Assembly (NCBI RefSeq): GCF_016428805.1
Contig: NZ_JAELTJ010000015.1
Coordinates: 1-64,000 of the forward strand
Direction: 5' to 3'
Source of the DNA: Achromobacter sp. ASV32
Lineage (GTDB): Bacteria > Pseudomonadota > Gammaproteobacteria > Burkholderiales > Burkholderiaceae_B
DNA length: 64,000 bases
A program made the translations under genes and the position numbers. The notes beneath the pieces were generated by a model, which saw nothing but the letters and a program-made list of their open reading frames with translations, did no database searches and was not told where the DNA came from. Below are positions 54,664 to 62,649 of the stretch, one piece after another (position 1 is the first letter of the stretch; each line of letters starts with the position of its first letter).

Positions 54664-55613
54664 TCAAACATTTCCAGGTAGGTGGCGCCGGGTTGTCCAG
54701 GCTTGGACAGCGCATCGGAATAAAGCGTACCACCCACCTTGGCGCCGGTTTCGCGCGCGATCTGCTGCACCAGGCGCGGGCTGGTGATGTTCTCGACGAA
54801 CACCGCCGGCACCTTGTCGCGCTTGACCTGCTCGATGATGCGCGCCACGTCGCCGGCCGCCGGTTCCGCCGCGGTCGACACGCCGACCGCGGAAATGAAT
54901 TGCACGCCGTAGGCGTCGCCGAAATAGCCAAACGCGTCGTGCGACGTGACCACCTTGCGGCGCTGTGCCGGAATCGCGGCGAAGGTCTTGCGCACCGCCG
55001 CGTCCGCCGCCTGCAGGCGGGCGATGTAGGCATCGGCGCGCTTGCGGTAGGCGTCGGCGTGAGCGGGATCAGCGGCGGCCAGACCGTCGGCCACGTTGCG
55101 TGCGTAGATCACGCCGTTGGCCAGGTTCTGCCAGGCATGCGGATCGGCGTCGCCATGATGGTGGCCGTCTTCGCCGCCATGGGCGTGGGCCGAGCCGTGG
55201 TCATGATCGTGGTCCTTGTCGTCGTGGCCGTGGTCATGGCCGGCGAACTTGCGCGGCGTCACGCCCTGGGACGCCACCACCGTCTGGCCGGCAAAGCCCG
55301 ACGCCTTGACCAGCCTGGGCAGCCAGGCCTCGAAATCCAGGCCGTTCACGAACAGCACTTTGGCGGCCGACAGCTTCTTGGCATCGGCGGGGGTGGGCTC
55401 ATATTCGTGGGCGTCGCCGTCCGGGCCAACCAGCGTGGTCAGCTGCACGTCATCGCCGCCGACTTCGCGCACGATATCGCCCAAAATGGAAAAACTGGCC
55501 ACGGCCTGCAACGGTTGGGCAGCGTGCGCCGCCCCGAACGTCGCGGACAACCACAGGCCGGCGGCGGCCAGCAAGGCGCGGCGGCGCGACAGCGCCGGCA
55601 ATAGGATAGGCAT
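54624..55613 (-). CDS. znuA: Zinc ABC transporter, periplasmic binding protein
   Basis: A 329-residue cluster A-I binding protein. The signal peptide ends near AAHAAQ. Zinc-ligand histidines are visible in GDAHEYEPTPAD (about 68), DPHAWQN (about 157) and TSHDAFGYFGDAYG (about 223). Between the first two lies the His/Asp-rich loop (GHDHGHDDKDHDHDHGSAHA) typical of ZnuA, thought to capture zinc. TLYSDALSKPGQPGATYLEM closes the domain. It works with ZnuB and ZnuC and starts 19 bp after znuB. Confidence 0.96.
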   Translation of the reverse strand: MPILLPALSRRRALLAAAGLWLSATFGAAHAAQPLQAVASFSILGDIVREVGGDDVQLTTLVGPDGDAHEYEPTPADAKKLSAAKVLFVNGLDFEAWLPRLVKASGFAGQTVVASQGVTPRKFAGHDHGHDDKDHDHDHGSAHAHGGEDGHHHGDADPHAWQNLANGVIYARNVADGLAAADPAHADAYRKRADAYIARLQAADAAVRKTFAAIPAQRRKVVTSHDAFGYFGDAYGVQFISAVGVSTAAEPAAGDVARIIEQVKRDKVPAVFVENITSPRLVQQIARETGAKVGGTLYSDALSKPGQPGATYLEMFEWNVRQLAAALQP

Positions 55614-55632
55614 AGCGTATCTCCTTGAAGGG

Positions 55633-56499
55633 TCAGGCCCGGCGCGGTCTGCGCGGCGCCCGCAGCAGCCCGCCTTGCGGGCCGCAAACGATGGAAAACA
55701 GGTAACAGACGCCGGCGGCCAGGATGATGGCGGGCGACGCGGGCACGTTGAAGTGATACGACACCAGCAGGCCGGCGACCGAGGCGGCCACGCCCACGCC
55801 CGCGGCCAGCGGGATCTGGCCGGCCGCCGAACGCAGCCAGAAGCGCGCGGCGGCGGCTGGCAGCATCATGATGCCGACCACCATCAGGGTGCCCAGCACC
55901 TGAAAGCCCGCCACCAGATTCACCACCACCAGGACCAGGAAACCCATGTGAACCCAGCCGCCGCGCCCGCCGCTGGCGCGCAGAAATCCCGGGTCCAGGC
56001 ATTCGGCCACCAGCATCCGGTAGAGCCCGGCCAACGCCACCAGCGTGACGCTGGCCGTGCCCGTAACCAGCAGCAGCGCCGCGTCGTCCAGGCCCAGCAC
56101 CGTGCCGAACAGCACGTGCAACAGATCCATATTGGAGCCGCGCAGCGACACCAGCAGCACCCCCAGGCCCAGCGATATCAGGTAGAAGGCGGCAAAACTG
56201 GCGTCCTCGCGCAGCGGCGTCAGGCGCGCCACCAGGCCGGCCAGCAACGCCACGGCCAGGCCGGTGGCGATGCCGCCCAGCATCATCGCGCCCAGCGACA
56301 GCCCGGACAGCAGAAAGCCCGCCGCCACGCCCGGCAGGATGGCGTGCGACATGGCGTCGCCCATCAGGCTCATGCGCCGCAAGACCAGAAACACGCCCAG
56401 CGGCGCGGCGCCCAGCGACAAGGCGCAGGCGCCGGCCAGCGCGCGGCGCATGAAACCGTAATCCAGGAAGGGCGCCACCGCCCATTGCAGTGCGGTCAT
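55633..56499 (-). CDS. znuB: Zinc ABC transporter permease
   Basis: A 288-residue inner-membrane permease with about eight hydrophobic segments. Family motifs: LVLRRMSLMGDAMSHAILPG (about 40-59), LREDASFAAFYLISLGLGVLLVS (position about 95) and VVGIMMLPAAAARFWLRSAA (about 205). It takes zinc from ZnuA and is powered by ZnuC. Its ATG overlaps the znuC stop by four bases (ATGA), so the two are translationally coupled. An alternative start at 56520 would overlap znuC further. Confidence 0.95.
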   Translation of the reverse strand: MTALQWAVAPFLDYGFMRRALAGACALSLGAAPLGVFLVLRRMSLMGDAMSHAILPGVAAGFLLSGLSLGAMMLGGIATGLAVALLAGLVARLTPLREDASFAAFYLISLGLGVLLVSLRGSNMDLLHVLFGTVLGLDDAALLLVTGTASVTLVALAGLYRMLVAECLDPGFLRASGGRGGWVHMGFLVLVVVNLVAGFQVLGTLMVVGIMMLPAAAARFWLRSAAGQIPLAAGVGVAASVAGLLVSYHFNVPASPAIILAAGVCYLFSIVCGPQGGLLRAPRRPRRA

Positions 56500-57218
56500 G
56501 CGAACGCCCCTGCGTGCCATTGGCGCGCCGTCTTCAGATGCGTGTCACACAATGTCGTTTCCGTATCCCCCCAGGCCACGACGGAACCGGACAGCAACAG
56601 GCACTGCGGAAAGTGGTCGCGCACCATGTCCAGGTCGTGCAGCACGGCGATCACCGTACGGCCCTGGCCGTGCAGGCCGCAAAGCAAGGCCATCAGGTCC
56701 TCGGCCGTGTGGCTGTCCACCGCCGCGAACGGCTCGTCCAGCAGCAGCACGGGGGCGTCCTGCACCAGCATCCGCGCGAACAGCGTGCGCTGCATCTGCC
56801 CGCCGGACAGCGTGTCCACGCCGCGTGCCGCCATGCCCGCCAGGCCCACCATGTCCAGCGCGTGCAGGCAGCGGTCGATTTCCTCGCTTCCGTACCTGCG
56901 CCATGCGCCAACGCGGCGCCAGGCGCCCATCGCCACCAGGTCCAGCACGGTCACGGGAAAGGACCGGTCGAGTTCGGCAGCCTGGGGCAGCCACGCCAGC
57001 GCCGAACGGCCGGCCCCGCCCACGCTGACGCTGCCCGACAGTGGCCACAGCACCCCCATGATGCCTTTGATCAATGTCGATTTGCCGGCGCCGTTGGGGC
57101 CGACCACGGCGGTCATGGCACCCGGCTCAAAGCGGCCCGACACGCCGCGCAAGGCGGCGTGCCCATGCCAGCCGAAGGACGCGTCCCGCAACTCGATGGC
57201 GACTGGCTCGGCGTTCAT
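56496..57218 (-). CDS. znuC: Zinc ABC transporter ATPase
   Basis: A 240-residue ABC ATPase with Walker A VVGPNGAGKSTLIKG (about 36), Q-loop in AWLPQAAELDRSFPVTV (about 74), signature VDTLSGGQMQRTLFARML (about 134), Walker B PVLLLDEPFAAVDSHT (about 157) and H-loop VIAVLHDLDMVRDHFP. The start at 57218 is set by a one-base overlap (TGATG) with the small membrane-peptide gene upstream. A longer frame to 57392 only shadows that gene. It belongs to the Zur-controlled znu operon. Confidence 0.94.
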   Translation of the reverse strand: MNAEPVAIELRDASFGWHGHAALRGVSGRFEPGAMTAVVGPNGAGKSTLIKGIMGVLWPLSGSVSVGGAGRSALAWLPQAAELDRSFPVTVLDLVAMGAWRRVGAWRRYGSEEIDRCLHALDMVGLAGMAARGVDTLSGGQMQRTLFARMLVQDAPVLLLDEPFAAVDSHTAEDLMALLCGLHGQGRTVIAVLHDLDMVRDHFPQCLLLSGSVVAWGDTETTLCDTHLKTARQWHAGAFA

Positions 57219-57385
57219 CACGGCCACCAGCCCATGGCCCAGCCGGTCAGCGCCCACAGCACGGCCGACGCGGCCAGCGCATAGGCCATGCGGCGCCAGG
57301 CGGACGCCAGGAAGCTGGAACGGGGGAAAGCGCCCGACCCCGGCGCGGCGCCGGGCCGCGTGGGCAAAAGCGTGAAATGAGACAT
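57218..57385 (-). CDS. 55-residue small membrane protein leading the znu operon
   Basis: A short frame between the Zur box and znuC. It encodes a basic, Pro/Gly-rich N-terminus (MSHFTLLPTRPGAAPGSGAF), an Arg pair and one hydrophobic helix (MAYALAASAVLWALTGWAMG) ending WWP. The stop overlaps the znuC ATG by one base (TGATG), the same coupling style as the rest of the operon. The start is 27 bp from the Zur box, exactly where the first gene of the operon is expected. No known family was recognised. It could be a small accessory subunit of the transporter or a leader peptide that couples translation to znuC. It is real by context, not by homology. Confidence 0.65.
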   Translation of the reverse strand: MSHFTLLPTRPGAAPGSGAFPRSSFLASAWRRMAYALAASAVLWALTGWAMGWWP

Positions 57386-57411
57386 GGCACAACAGGCTGC
57401 GGGACAGAATT

Positions 57412-57432
57412 ATTATGTTATATCATAACCAA
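57412..57432. promoter_or_regulatory. Zur box between znu operon and zur
   Basis: GTTAT-ATC-ATAAC (57417-57429) is a perfect dyad inside ATTATGTTATATCATAACC, matching the proteobacterial Zur consensus (ATGTTATAWTATAACAT type). It lies between the divergent small-protein/znu operon and zur, so zinc-bound Zur probably represses both. Confidence 0.85.
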
Positions 57433-57522
57433 AATGCTTGAATCGCCCGGTTTCGCCCGCATCAAGGTGTTTTCTGCTACCTTCCAGGCATCTCGCGCGC
57501 GTCGCGCGCGTTCCTAATTCAG

Positions 57523-58038
57523 ATGAAACCCGCCATGCCCGCTCCGCCCCGTTCTCCCCGCAGCGATACCGTAGGCGCCCAGCTCAGCGTCGCCGAGACG
57601 CTGTGCGAACAACGCGGCCGCCGCCTGACTCCCATTCGCCGCAAGGTGCTGGAACTGCTGTTGCGTCACGGCCGCAGCCTGAAGGCCTACGAACTGCTCG
57701 ACGCCATGCGCGAAGTCCACCCGGGCGCCGCGCCTCCCACGGTGTACCGCGCCCTGGACTTCCTGATGGACGAAGGCCTGATCCACCGCCTGGACGCGGT
57801 CAACGCCTGGAGCGCCTGCCACGACGCCGGCGGCGCGCCCCACGACCTGCTGGTGGTCTGTACCGGCTGTGGCGCGGTGTCCGAGGTCTCCGACCCCGCC
57901 ATGAGCCGCCAACTGGCCGAACGCGTCGCCCAGACGGGCTACGTCCTGGCCACCCACGAAACCGAGATCCGGGCGTTGTGCCCGCAGTGCCAGCAGAAGC
58001 AACCCGCCGACGCCGGGCACCACCACCATCACCACTGA
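57523..58038 (+). CDS. zur: Zinc uptake regulator Zur (Fur family)
   Basis: A 171-residue Fur-family repressor. Winged helix: EQRGRRLTPIRRKVLELLLR and AAPPTVYRALDFLMDEGLIH (about 65-84). The structural zinc site uses two CxxC pairs, VCTGCG (about 113) and LCPQCQ (about 152). The metal-sensing His/Glu/Cys residues lie around AWSACHDAGGAPHDLLVV. The chain ends in six consecutive histidines, a natural His-tail, not present in E. coli Zur. Start ATG 57523 or 57535. The adjacent Zur box and znu operon identify it as Zur rather than Fur. Confidence 0.94.
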   Translation: MKPAMPAPPRSPRSDTVGAQLSVAETLCEQRGRRLTPIRRKVLELLLRHGRSLKAYELLDAMREVHPGAAPPTVYRALDFLMDEGLIHRLDAVNAWSACHDAGGAPHDLLVVCTGCGAVSEVSDPAMSRQLAERVAQTGYVLATHETEIRALCPQCQQKQPADAGHHHHHH

Positions 58039-58318
58039 GCCCCTGGGGCAGGCCCGTCCCCAACGGGCCCGCCCGCCCCCGGCGCGCAGGCGCCTGATCC
58101 GGACCCTTGAAATCCGGAAAATTGCCCCAAAATAGTGATATCGCCCGATACTTGACGGCGTACAGCCGCGATCTGGGCGGCTATGGCCCCCGGGTTGGCC
58201 CGGGGTTTGCCCCCTGCCCCCGACTGTGCTGTAATCCTGCGTCCGGCCCCTCCAGGCGGCCCTCGCAGCCTGTGGCGGTGACCTTTTACCGCCTTACTTC
58301 ACGCAAGCAGCTTCGCCC
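58039..58318 (+). other. 280-bp GC-rich gap between zur and the COG0523 gene
   Basis: No gene, terminator with a T-tract or second Zur box was recognised. It contains a GC-rich hairpin-forming stretch near 58048-58072 and GGTTGGCCCGGGG-type inverted repeats near 58193-58207. The downstream gene may have its own promoter here. Confidence 0.3.
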
Positions 58319-59452
58319 ATGAACACCCCGCGCAGTTTGGACAAAATGGTTCCCGTCACCATCCTCACCGGCTTTCTCGGTGCGGGCAAGACCACCCTGC
58401 TCAAACGCATCCTGACCGAATTCCATGGCCGCCGCGTCGCGGTCATCGAAAACGAATTCGGACCGGAGAGCATCGACAATGACCTGCTGGTGCAGGACAG
58501 CGATGAAGAAATCATCGAACTGTCCAACGGCTGCGTCTGCTGCACGGTGCGCGGCGACCTGATGCGCACGCTGTCCGAACTGCGCGCCAAGCGCGAAGCC
58601 GGCACCCTGAATTTCGAACGCGTCATCCTGGAAACCACCGGCATGGCCAACCCCGGCCCGGTGTGCCAGACGTTCTTCATGGACGACGACATCGCCGAGT
58701 ACTACCGCCTGGACGCGGTGGTCACGGTGGTCGATGCCAAGCACGGCATGGCGACGCTGGACGAGCAACCCGAAGCCCAGAAACAGGTCGGTTTCGCCGA
58801 CCGCATCCTGATTTCCAAGAAAGACCTGGTCAACGACGTCGACTACGAAGCGCTGCGCAACCGCCTGGTGCACATGAACCCGCGCGCGCCCATCACCGCG
58901 GTCAACTTCGGCGACGCCGACCTGAAGTCCATCATCGACATCAGCGGCTTCAACCTGAATTCCATTCTGGACATCGACCCGGACTTCCTGGCCGATGAAC
59001 ACCCCGACGCCGCCCACAGCCATGCCCACGGGCACGATCATGGGCACGACGACCACGGCCATGATCACGGTCACGACCACGACCATGAGCACGACGGCGA
59101 TTGCGGGGCGCATTGCAATCACGCGCATCATCACCACCACCACAAGCATGACGACGAAATCGGCGCGTTCGTGTTCCGGTCCAACAAGCCGTTCGATCCC
59201 GCGCGCCTTGAGGAATTCCTGGGCGGTGTGGTGCAGGTCTATGGTCCCGACCTGCTGCGCTACAAAGGCATCCTGTACATGAAGGGCATCAACCGCCGCA
59301 TGTTGTTCCAGGGTGTGCACATGATGATGGGCGCCGAACCCGGCAAACCGTGGACCGCGGCCGAAAAACCGTCCACCAAGATGGTCTTCATCGGACGCAA
59401 GCTGCCCCAGGAAATTTTCACCCGGGGCTTGGAGCAGTGCCTGGCGGGGTAA
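58319..59452 (+). CDS. COG0523 (CobW/ZigA-type) GTPase, zinc metallochaperone-like
   Basis: A 377-residue G3E GTPase. Walker A GFLGAGKTTLLKR (about 18), the metal-binding CxCC in ELSNGCVCCTVRGDLM (about 72), switch/Walker B VILETTGMANPGP (about 103) and base-specificity SKKDLVND (about 165). Between the GTPase and C-terminal CobW_C domain is a His/Asp/Glu-rich stretch (residues about 230-280), probably a zinc reservoir. Members of this family near zur deliver zinc to client proteins during deficiency. The neighbourhood supports that role rather than cobalamin synthesis. An alternative start is at 58346 (MVPVTILTG). Confidence 0.9.
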   Translation: MNTPRSLDKMVPVTILTGFLGAGKTTLLKRILTEFHGRRVAVIENEFGPESIDNDLLVQDSDEEIIELSNGCVCCTVRGDLMRTLSELRAKREAGTLNFERVILETTGMANPGPVCQTFFMDDDIAEYYRLDAVVTVVDAKHGMATLDEQPEAQKQVGFADRILISKKDLVNDVDYEALRNRLVHMNPRAPITAVNFGDADLKSIIDISGFNLNSILDIDPDFLADEHPDAAHSHAHGHDHGHDDHGHDHGHDHDHEHDGDCGAHCNHAHHHHHHKHDDEIGAFVFRSNKPFDPARLEEFLGGVVQVYGPDLLRYKGILYMKGINRRMLFQGVHMMMGAEPGKPWTAAEKPSTKMVFIGRKLPQEIFTRGLEQCLAG

Positions 59453-59579
59453 CCCCCTTTTTGGATACGTGACGCAATGCGACGAAGGCAGTACTGTGAG
59501 GTACGGATAGCGTAGGCAGCAAGCACACGGACCGGGAAGGCAACCCCGCGCCAGGATCGATTCATAGTGGAGTGTTTTC

Positions 59580-60044
59580 ATGGCTACCAAGGCAGCAACC
59601 AAAAAATCAAGCAAGTCGACGAGCGATACGGCGATTGATCTGCCCAGCGAGAAGGAATTGCTGGCCATGCCCGAGTCCGACTATATGAACGAACGCCAGC
59701 TGGCATTCTTCAAGGAACGGCTCAAACAACTCGAACAGGACATCCTGGCCAACGCCGGCGAGACCACCGAGCACCTGCGCGAAACGCAGTTCGTGCCCGA
59801 TCCCGCCGACCGCGCCACCATCGAGGAAGAACACGCCCTTGAGCTGCGCACCCGCGACCGCGAGCGCAAGCTGCTGAAAAAGGTGCAACAGTCCATTGCC
59901 CGCATCGACAGCGGCGAATACGGCTGGTGTGAAGAAACGGGCGAGCCCATCGGCGTTCCGCGCCTGTTGGCCCGCCCCACCGCCACCCTGTCGCTGGAAG
60001 CGCAGGAACGGCGTGAAATGCGCCAGAAGCTGTACGGCGACTGA
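59580..60044 (+). CDS. dksA: RNA polymerase-binding factor DksA (single-cysteine form)
   Basis: A 154-residue DksA: Lys/Ser-rich tail, N-terminal helix (YMNERQLAFFKERLKQLEQD), coiled coil with the catalytic Asp tip in DPADRATIEEEHALELRTRD (about 79-98), then the globular domain YGWCEETGEPIGVPRLLARP. The zinc finger of E. coli DksA uses four cysteines. Here only one remains and the others are Thr/Leu-type residues, so the fold cannot bind zinc in the same way. With ppGpp it should remodel initiation at rRNA and biosynthetic promoters. It is followed by a terminator at 60072-60105. Confidence 0.93.
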   Translation: MATKAATKKSSKSTSDTAIDLPSEKELLAMPESDYMNERQLAFFKERLKQLEQDILANAGETTEHLRETQFVPDPADRATIEEEHALELRTRDRERKLLKKVQQSIARIDSGEYGWCEETGEPIGVPRLLARPTATLSLEAQERREMRQKLYGD

Positions 60045-60071
60045 TCCGTCCCGTTTTCGGCGTCACCCTGA

Positions 60072-60105
60072 AAGGCTATGCTGCCCTGGCAGCATGGCCT
60101 TTTTT
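60072..60105 (+). terminator. Rho-independent terminator after dksA
   Basis: AAGGCTATGCTGCC pairs with GGCAGCATGGCCTT (one G-T pair) and is followed by six T residues (60100-60105). Confidence 0.88.
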
Positions 60106-60123
60106 ATTGCCGTGGCGACAAGC

Positions 60124-60151
60124 CTTGATTTCCCTTGGATCGCCCCCAGCT
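60124..60151 (+). promoter_or_regulatory. Candidate heat-shock (sigma-32) promoter for hslVU
   Basis: CTTGATT (60124-60130), a 12-nt spacer and CCCCCAGCT (60143-60151) resemble the sigma-32 elements CTTGAAA and CCCCATNT. hslVU is a classic heat-shock operon, and the box lies 24 bp before the hslV ATG, with AAGGAAGG as ribosome-binding site. Confidence 0.55.
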
Positions 60152-60174
60152 AGTCGTTTCAAAGGAAGGAACGC

Positions 60175-60714
60175 ATGGAACAATTTCACGCCACCACCAT
60201 CGTGTGTGTGCGCCGCGGCAACCGCGTCGCACTCGGCGGCGATGGCCAGGTCACCCTGGGCAATATCGTCGTCAAGGGCACGGCACGCAAGATCCGCCGC
60301 CTGTACCACGACAAGATCCTGGCCGGTTTCGCCGGCGCCACCGCCGACGCATTCACGCTGCAGGAACGCTTCGAAGCCAAGCTCGAAAAGCACCAGGGCA
60401 ACCTGATGCGCGCGGCCGTCGAACTTACCCGCGACTGGCGCACCGACCGCGTCCTGCGCCGGCTCGAAGCCATGCTGATCGTGGCCGACACCGAACACAC
60501 CCTCGTGCTGACCGGCAACGGCGACGTGCTCGAACCCGAACACGGCCTGGCCGCCATCGGCTCGGGCGGCGCCTATGCGCAATCCGCCGCGCTGGCGCTG
60601 CTGCGCAACACGGAACTGCCGCCCGAGACCATCGTCAAACAATCTCTCGAGATCGCTGGCGACCTCTGCATCTACACCAACCAGAACCACGTCATCGAAA
60701 CGCTGGGCGCCTGA
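60175..60714 (+). CDS. hslV: HslV, peptidase subunit of the HslUV protease
   Basis: A 179-residue Ntn-hydrolase forming a double hexamer that degrades proteins unfolded by HslU. The nucleophile Thr lies in [20 protein letters not shown], so a short propeptide (MEQFHA) must be removed to free Thr1, unlike E. coli HslV where only Met is lost. GDGQVT holds the second active-site element, and [13 protein letters not shown] plus [14 protein letters not shown] are family hallmarks. It is followed 76 bp later by hslU. Confidence 0.96.
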   Translation: MEQFHATTIVCVRRGNRVALGGDGQVTLGNIVVKGTARKIRRLYHDKILAGFAGATADAFTLQERFEAKLEKHQGNLMRAAVELTRDWRTDRVLRRLEAMLIVADTEHTLVLTGNGDVLEPEHGLAAIGSGGAYAQSAALALLRNTELPPETIVKQSLEIAGDLCIYTNQNHVIETLGA

Positions 60715-60790
60715 CGCCCGCCGCGCGGCGCGAGCTTTCGCGCCGCCGCGCGCGTCCCCCAGCCGGCCCTAGCTCCAAGGATTCGCCCTC

Positions 60791-62125
60791 ATGTCCGCAT
60801 CCAACATGACGCCCGGAGAAATCGTCTCCGAACTCGACAAATACATCGTCGGCCAGAATCGCGCCAAGCGCGCGGTGGCGGTGGCCCTGCGCAACCGCTG
60901 GCGCCGCCAGCAGGTAGCCGAGCCGCTGCGCCACGAAATCCACCCCAAGAACATCCTCATGATCGGCCCGACCGGCGTGGGCAAGACCGAGATCGCCCGC
61001 CGCCTGGCCAAGCTGGCCAATGCGCCGTTCATCAAGATCGAAGCCACCAAGTTCACCGAAGTGGGCTACGTGGGCCGCGACGTCGACACCATCATCCGCG
61101 ACCTGACCGAATACTCGATCAAGCAGACGCGTGAACTGGAAATGCGCCGCGTGCGCACCCAGGCCGAAGACGCCGCCGAAGACCGCATCCTGGACGCCCT
61201 GGTACCGCCCCCGCGCGGCGCCTCCGGCGAACCCGAGCGCGGCGAAGACAACAGCGCCCGCCAGACGTTCCGCAAGCGCCTGCGCGAGGGCAAGATCGAC
61301 GACCTCGAAATCGAGATCGAAGTCGCCCAGGCCGCGCCGCAAATGGACGTCATGACGCCTCCCGGCATGGAAGAAATGGCCGAGCAACTGCGCGGCATGT
61401 TCGCCGGCCTGGCCCGCGACAAAAAGAAGTCCAAGAAAATGAAGGTGCGCGAAGCCTTCAAGCTGATCGTCGACGAAGAAGCCGCCAAGCGGGTCAACGA
61501 GGAAGACCTGCGCACCGCCGCCATCAACAACGTCGAACAGAACGGCATCGTCTTTCTGGACGAAATCGACAAGATCGCGGCGCGCCAGGAAAGCGGCGGC
61601 GCCGACGTCTCGCGCCAGGGCGTACAGCGCGACCTGCTGCCGCTGGTTGAAGGCACAACCGTCAACACGCGCTACGGCATGGTCCGCACCGACCACATTC
61701 TGTTCATCGCCTCGGGCGCTTTCCACCTGGCGCGCCCGTCAGACCTGATCCCTGAACTGCAGGGCCGTTTCCCGATCCGCGTCGAACTCGAATCGCTGAC
61801 CGCCGAAGACTTCGTGCGCATCCTGTCGGATACCGATGCGTCGCTGACCAAGCAGTACACCGCGCTGATGGCCACCGAAGACGTGCAGCTGGAATTCACC
61901 GACGAAGGCGTGCGCCGCCTGGCCGAGCTGGCCTACGACGTCAATGAAACCACCGAGAACATCGGCGCCCGCCGTCTGTACACGGTGATGGAAAAACTGC
62001 TGGACGAGCTGTCGTTCGACGCCACCTCCAGCAGCGACAAGACGGTCAAGATCGACGCCGCCTACGTCAACGCCCAACTGGCCGAAGCCGCCAGCAGCCA
62101 GGACCTGGCCCGCTACGTGCTGTAA
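60791..62125 (+). CDS. hslU: HslU, ATPase subunit of the HslUV protease
   Basis: A 444-residue AAA+ unfoldase. N-terminal [20 protein letters not shown], Walker [20 protein letters not shown] (about 58), pore motif GYVGRDVD (about 91), the I-domain insertion (about 110-240, charged), Walker [15 protein letters not shown] (about 252) and sensor/arginine-finger residues in [14 protein letters not shown] (about 320). The C-terminal DLARYVL tail docks into HslV. Full length and intact. It is followed by a strong bidirectional terminator. Confidence 0.97.
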   Translation: MSASNMTPGEIVSELDKYIVGQNRAKRAVAVALRNRWRRQQVAEPLRHEIHPKNILMIGPTGVGKTEIARRLAKLANAPFIKIEATKFTEVGYVGRDVDTIIRDLTEYSIKQTRELEMRRVRTQAEDAAEDRILDALVPPPRGASGEPERGEDNSARQTFRKRLREGKIDDLEIEIEVAQAAPQMDVMTPPGMEEMAEQLRGMFAGLARDKKKSKKMKVREAFKLIVDEEAAKRVNEEDLRTAAINNVEQNGIVFLDEIDKIAARQESGGADVSRQGVQRDLLPLVEGTTVNTRYGMVRTDHILFIASGAFHLARPSDLIPELQGRFPIRVELESLTAEDFVRILSDTDASLTKQYTALMATEDVQLEFTDEGVRRLAELAYDVNETTENIGARRLYTVMEKLLDELSFDATSSSDKTVKIDAAYVNAQLAEAASSQDLARYVL

Positions 62126-62147
62126 ACCGGGGCCCGGCAACGGGCAG

Positions 62148-62185
62148 AAAAAGGCCCGCCGCAATCCCTTGCGGCGGGCCTTTTT
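62148..62185. terminator. Bidirectional Rho-independent terminator (hslU / CusF-like gene)
   Basis: A perfect 17-bp stem (AAAAAGGCCCGCCGCAA / TTGCGGCGGGCCTTTTT) around TCCC. The A and T tracts are part of the stem, so it works on both strands between two convergent genes. Confidence 0.92.
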
Positions 62186-62201
62186 GTTGGCGCGCGGATC
62201 G

Positions 62202-62507
62202 TCAGTTGGCGATAGCCGTCACCACGTACTTGCCGTCCTTGCGTTCGGCGGTGAAGCGGACCTTGTCGCCGGCCTTGATCTTGGCCAGCAGCGCGGGATC
62301 GGCGTCGTACACCAGTGTCATCGCCGGCAGGTCCAACGCCTTGATGGCGTCGTGCTTGATGGTGACCTTGCCCGCGGCAGGGTCCACGCGCCGTACTTCG
62401 CCGCTGGCCTCGGCCTGCTGCGCGAACGCCAGCGGCGTTGCCAGCGACACCACCGCCATGGCCGTGGCGATCGCGGTGGGCATTGCGTATTTGCGGTTGA
62501 AAGCCAT
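62202..62507 (-). CDS. CusF-like periplasmic copper-binding protein
   Basis: A 101-residue protein. A signal peptide (TAIATAMAVVSLATPLAFAQ) is followed by a small OB-fold domain with GEVRRVDPAAGKVTIKHDAI, LDLPAMTLVYDADPALLAKI and GDKVRFTAERKDGKYVV, the CusF pattern. CusF binds Cu(I)/Ag(I) through His, Trp and two Met. Here the His (IKHDAI) and one Met (PAMTLVY) are present, but the Trp and second Met of E. coli CusF are not obvious, so binding may differ. No cusCBA efflux genes are adjacent. It is a single gene, divergent from the adenosyltransferase gene. Confidence 0.88.
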   Translation of the reverse strand: MAFNRKYAMPTAIATAMAVVSLATPLAFAQQAEASGEVRRVDPAAGKVTIKHDAIKALDLPAMTLVYDADPALLAKIKAGDKVRFTAERKDGKYVVTAIAN

Positions 62508-62649
62508 GCGTATCCTCCGATTGCTACGAAAGCGCGCGGGCAGCCAGACGGCCTTCCTGCGTTTTCCACAATGCTAGGATACCGTCCTTGTGCAATAGTT
62601 CACCCGTATTAACGCAACAATCTTGACGGTTGTTTTCAAAGGACCTCTC

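Noticed and set aside
53990-55033. Upstream extension of the NicO-type gene through the DUF1007 and znuA region
   Set aside because: It is an out-of-frame reading of znuA and the DUF1007 gene. The signal-like start at 53989 fits the family.
58319-59452. Assignment of the COG0523 gene to cobalamin synthesis (cobW)
   Set aside because: No cobalamin biosynthesis genes are adjacent. The zinc context and His-rich insert favour a zinc chaperone.
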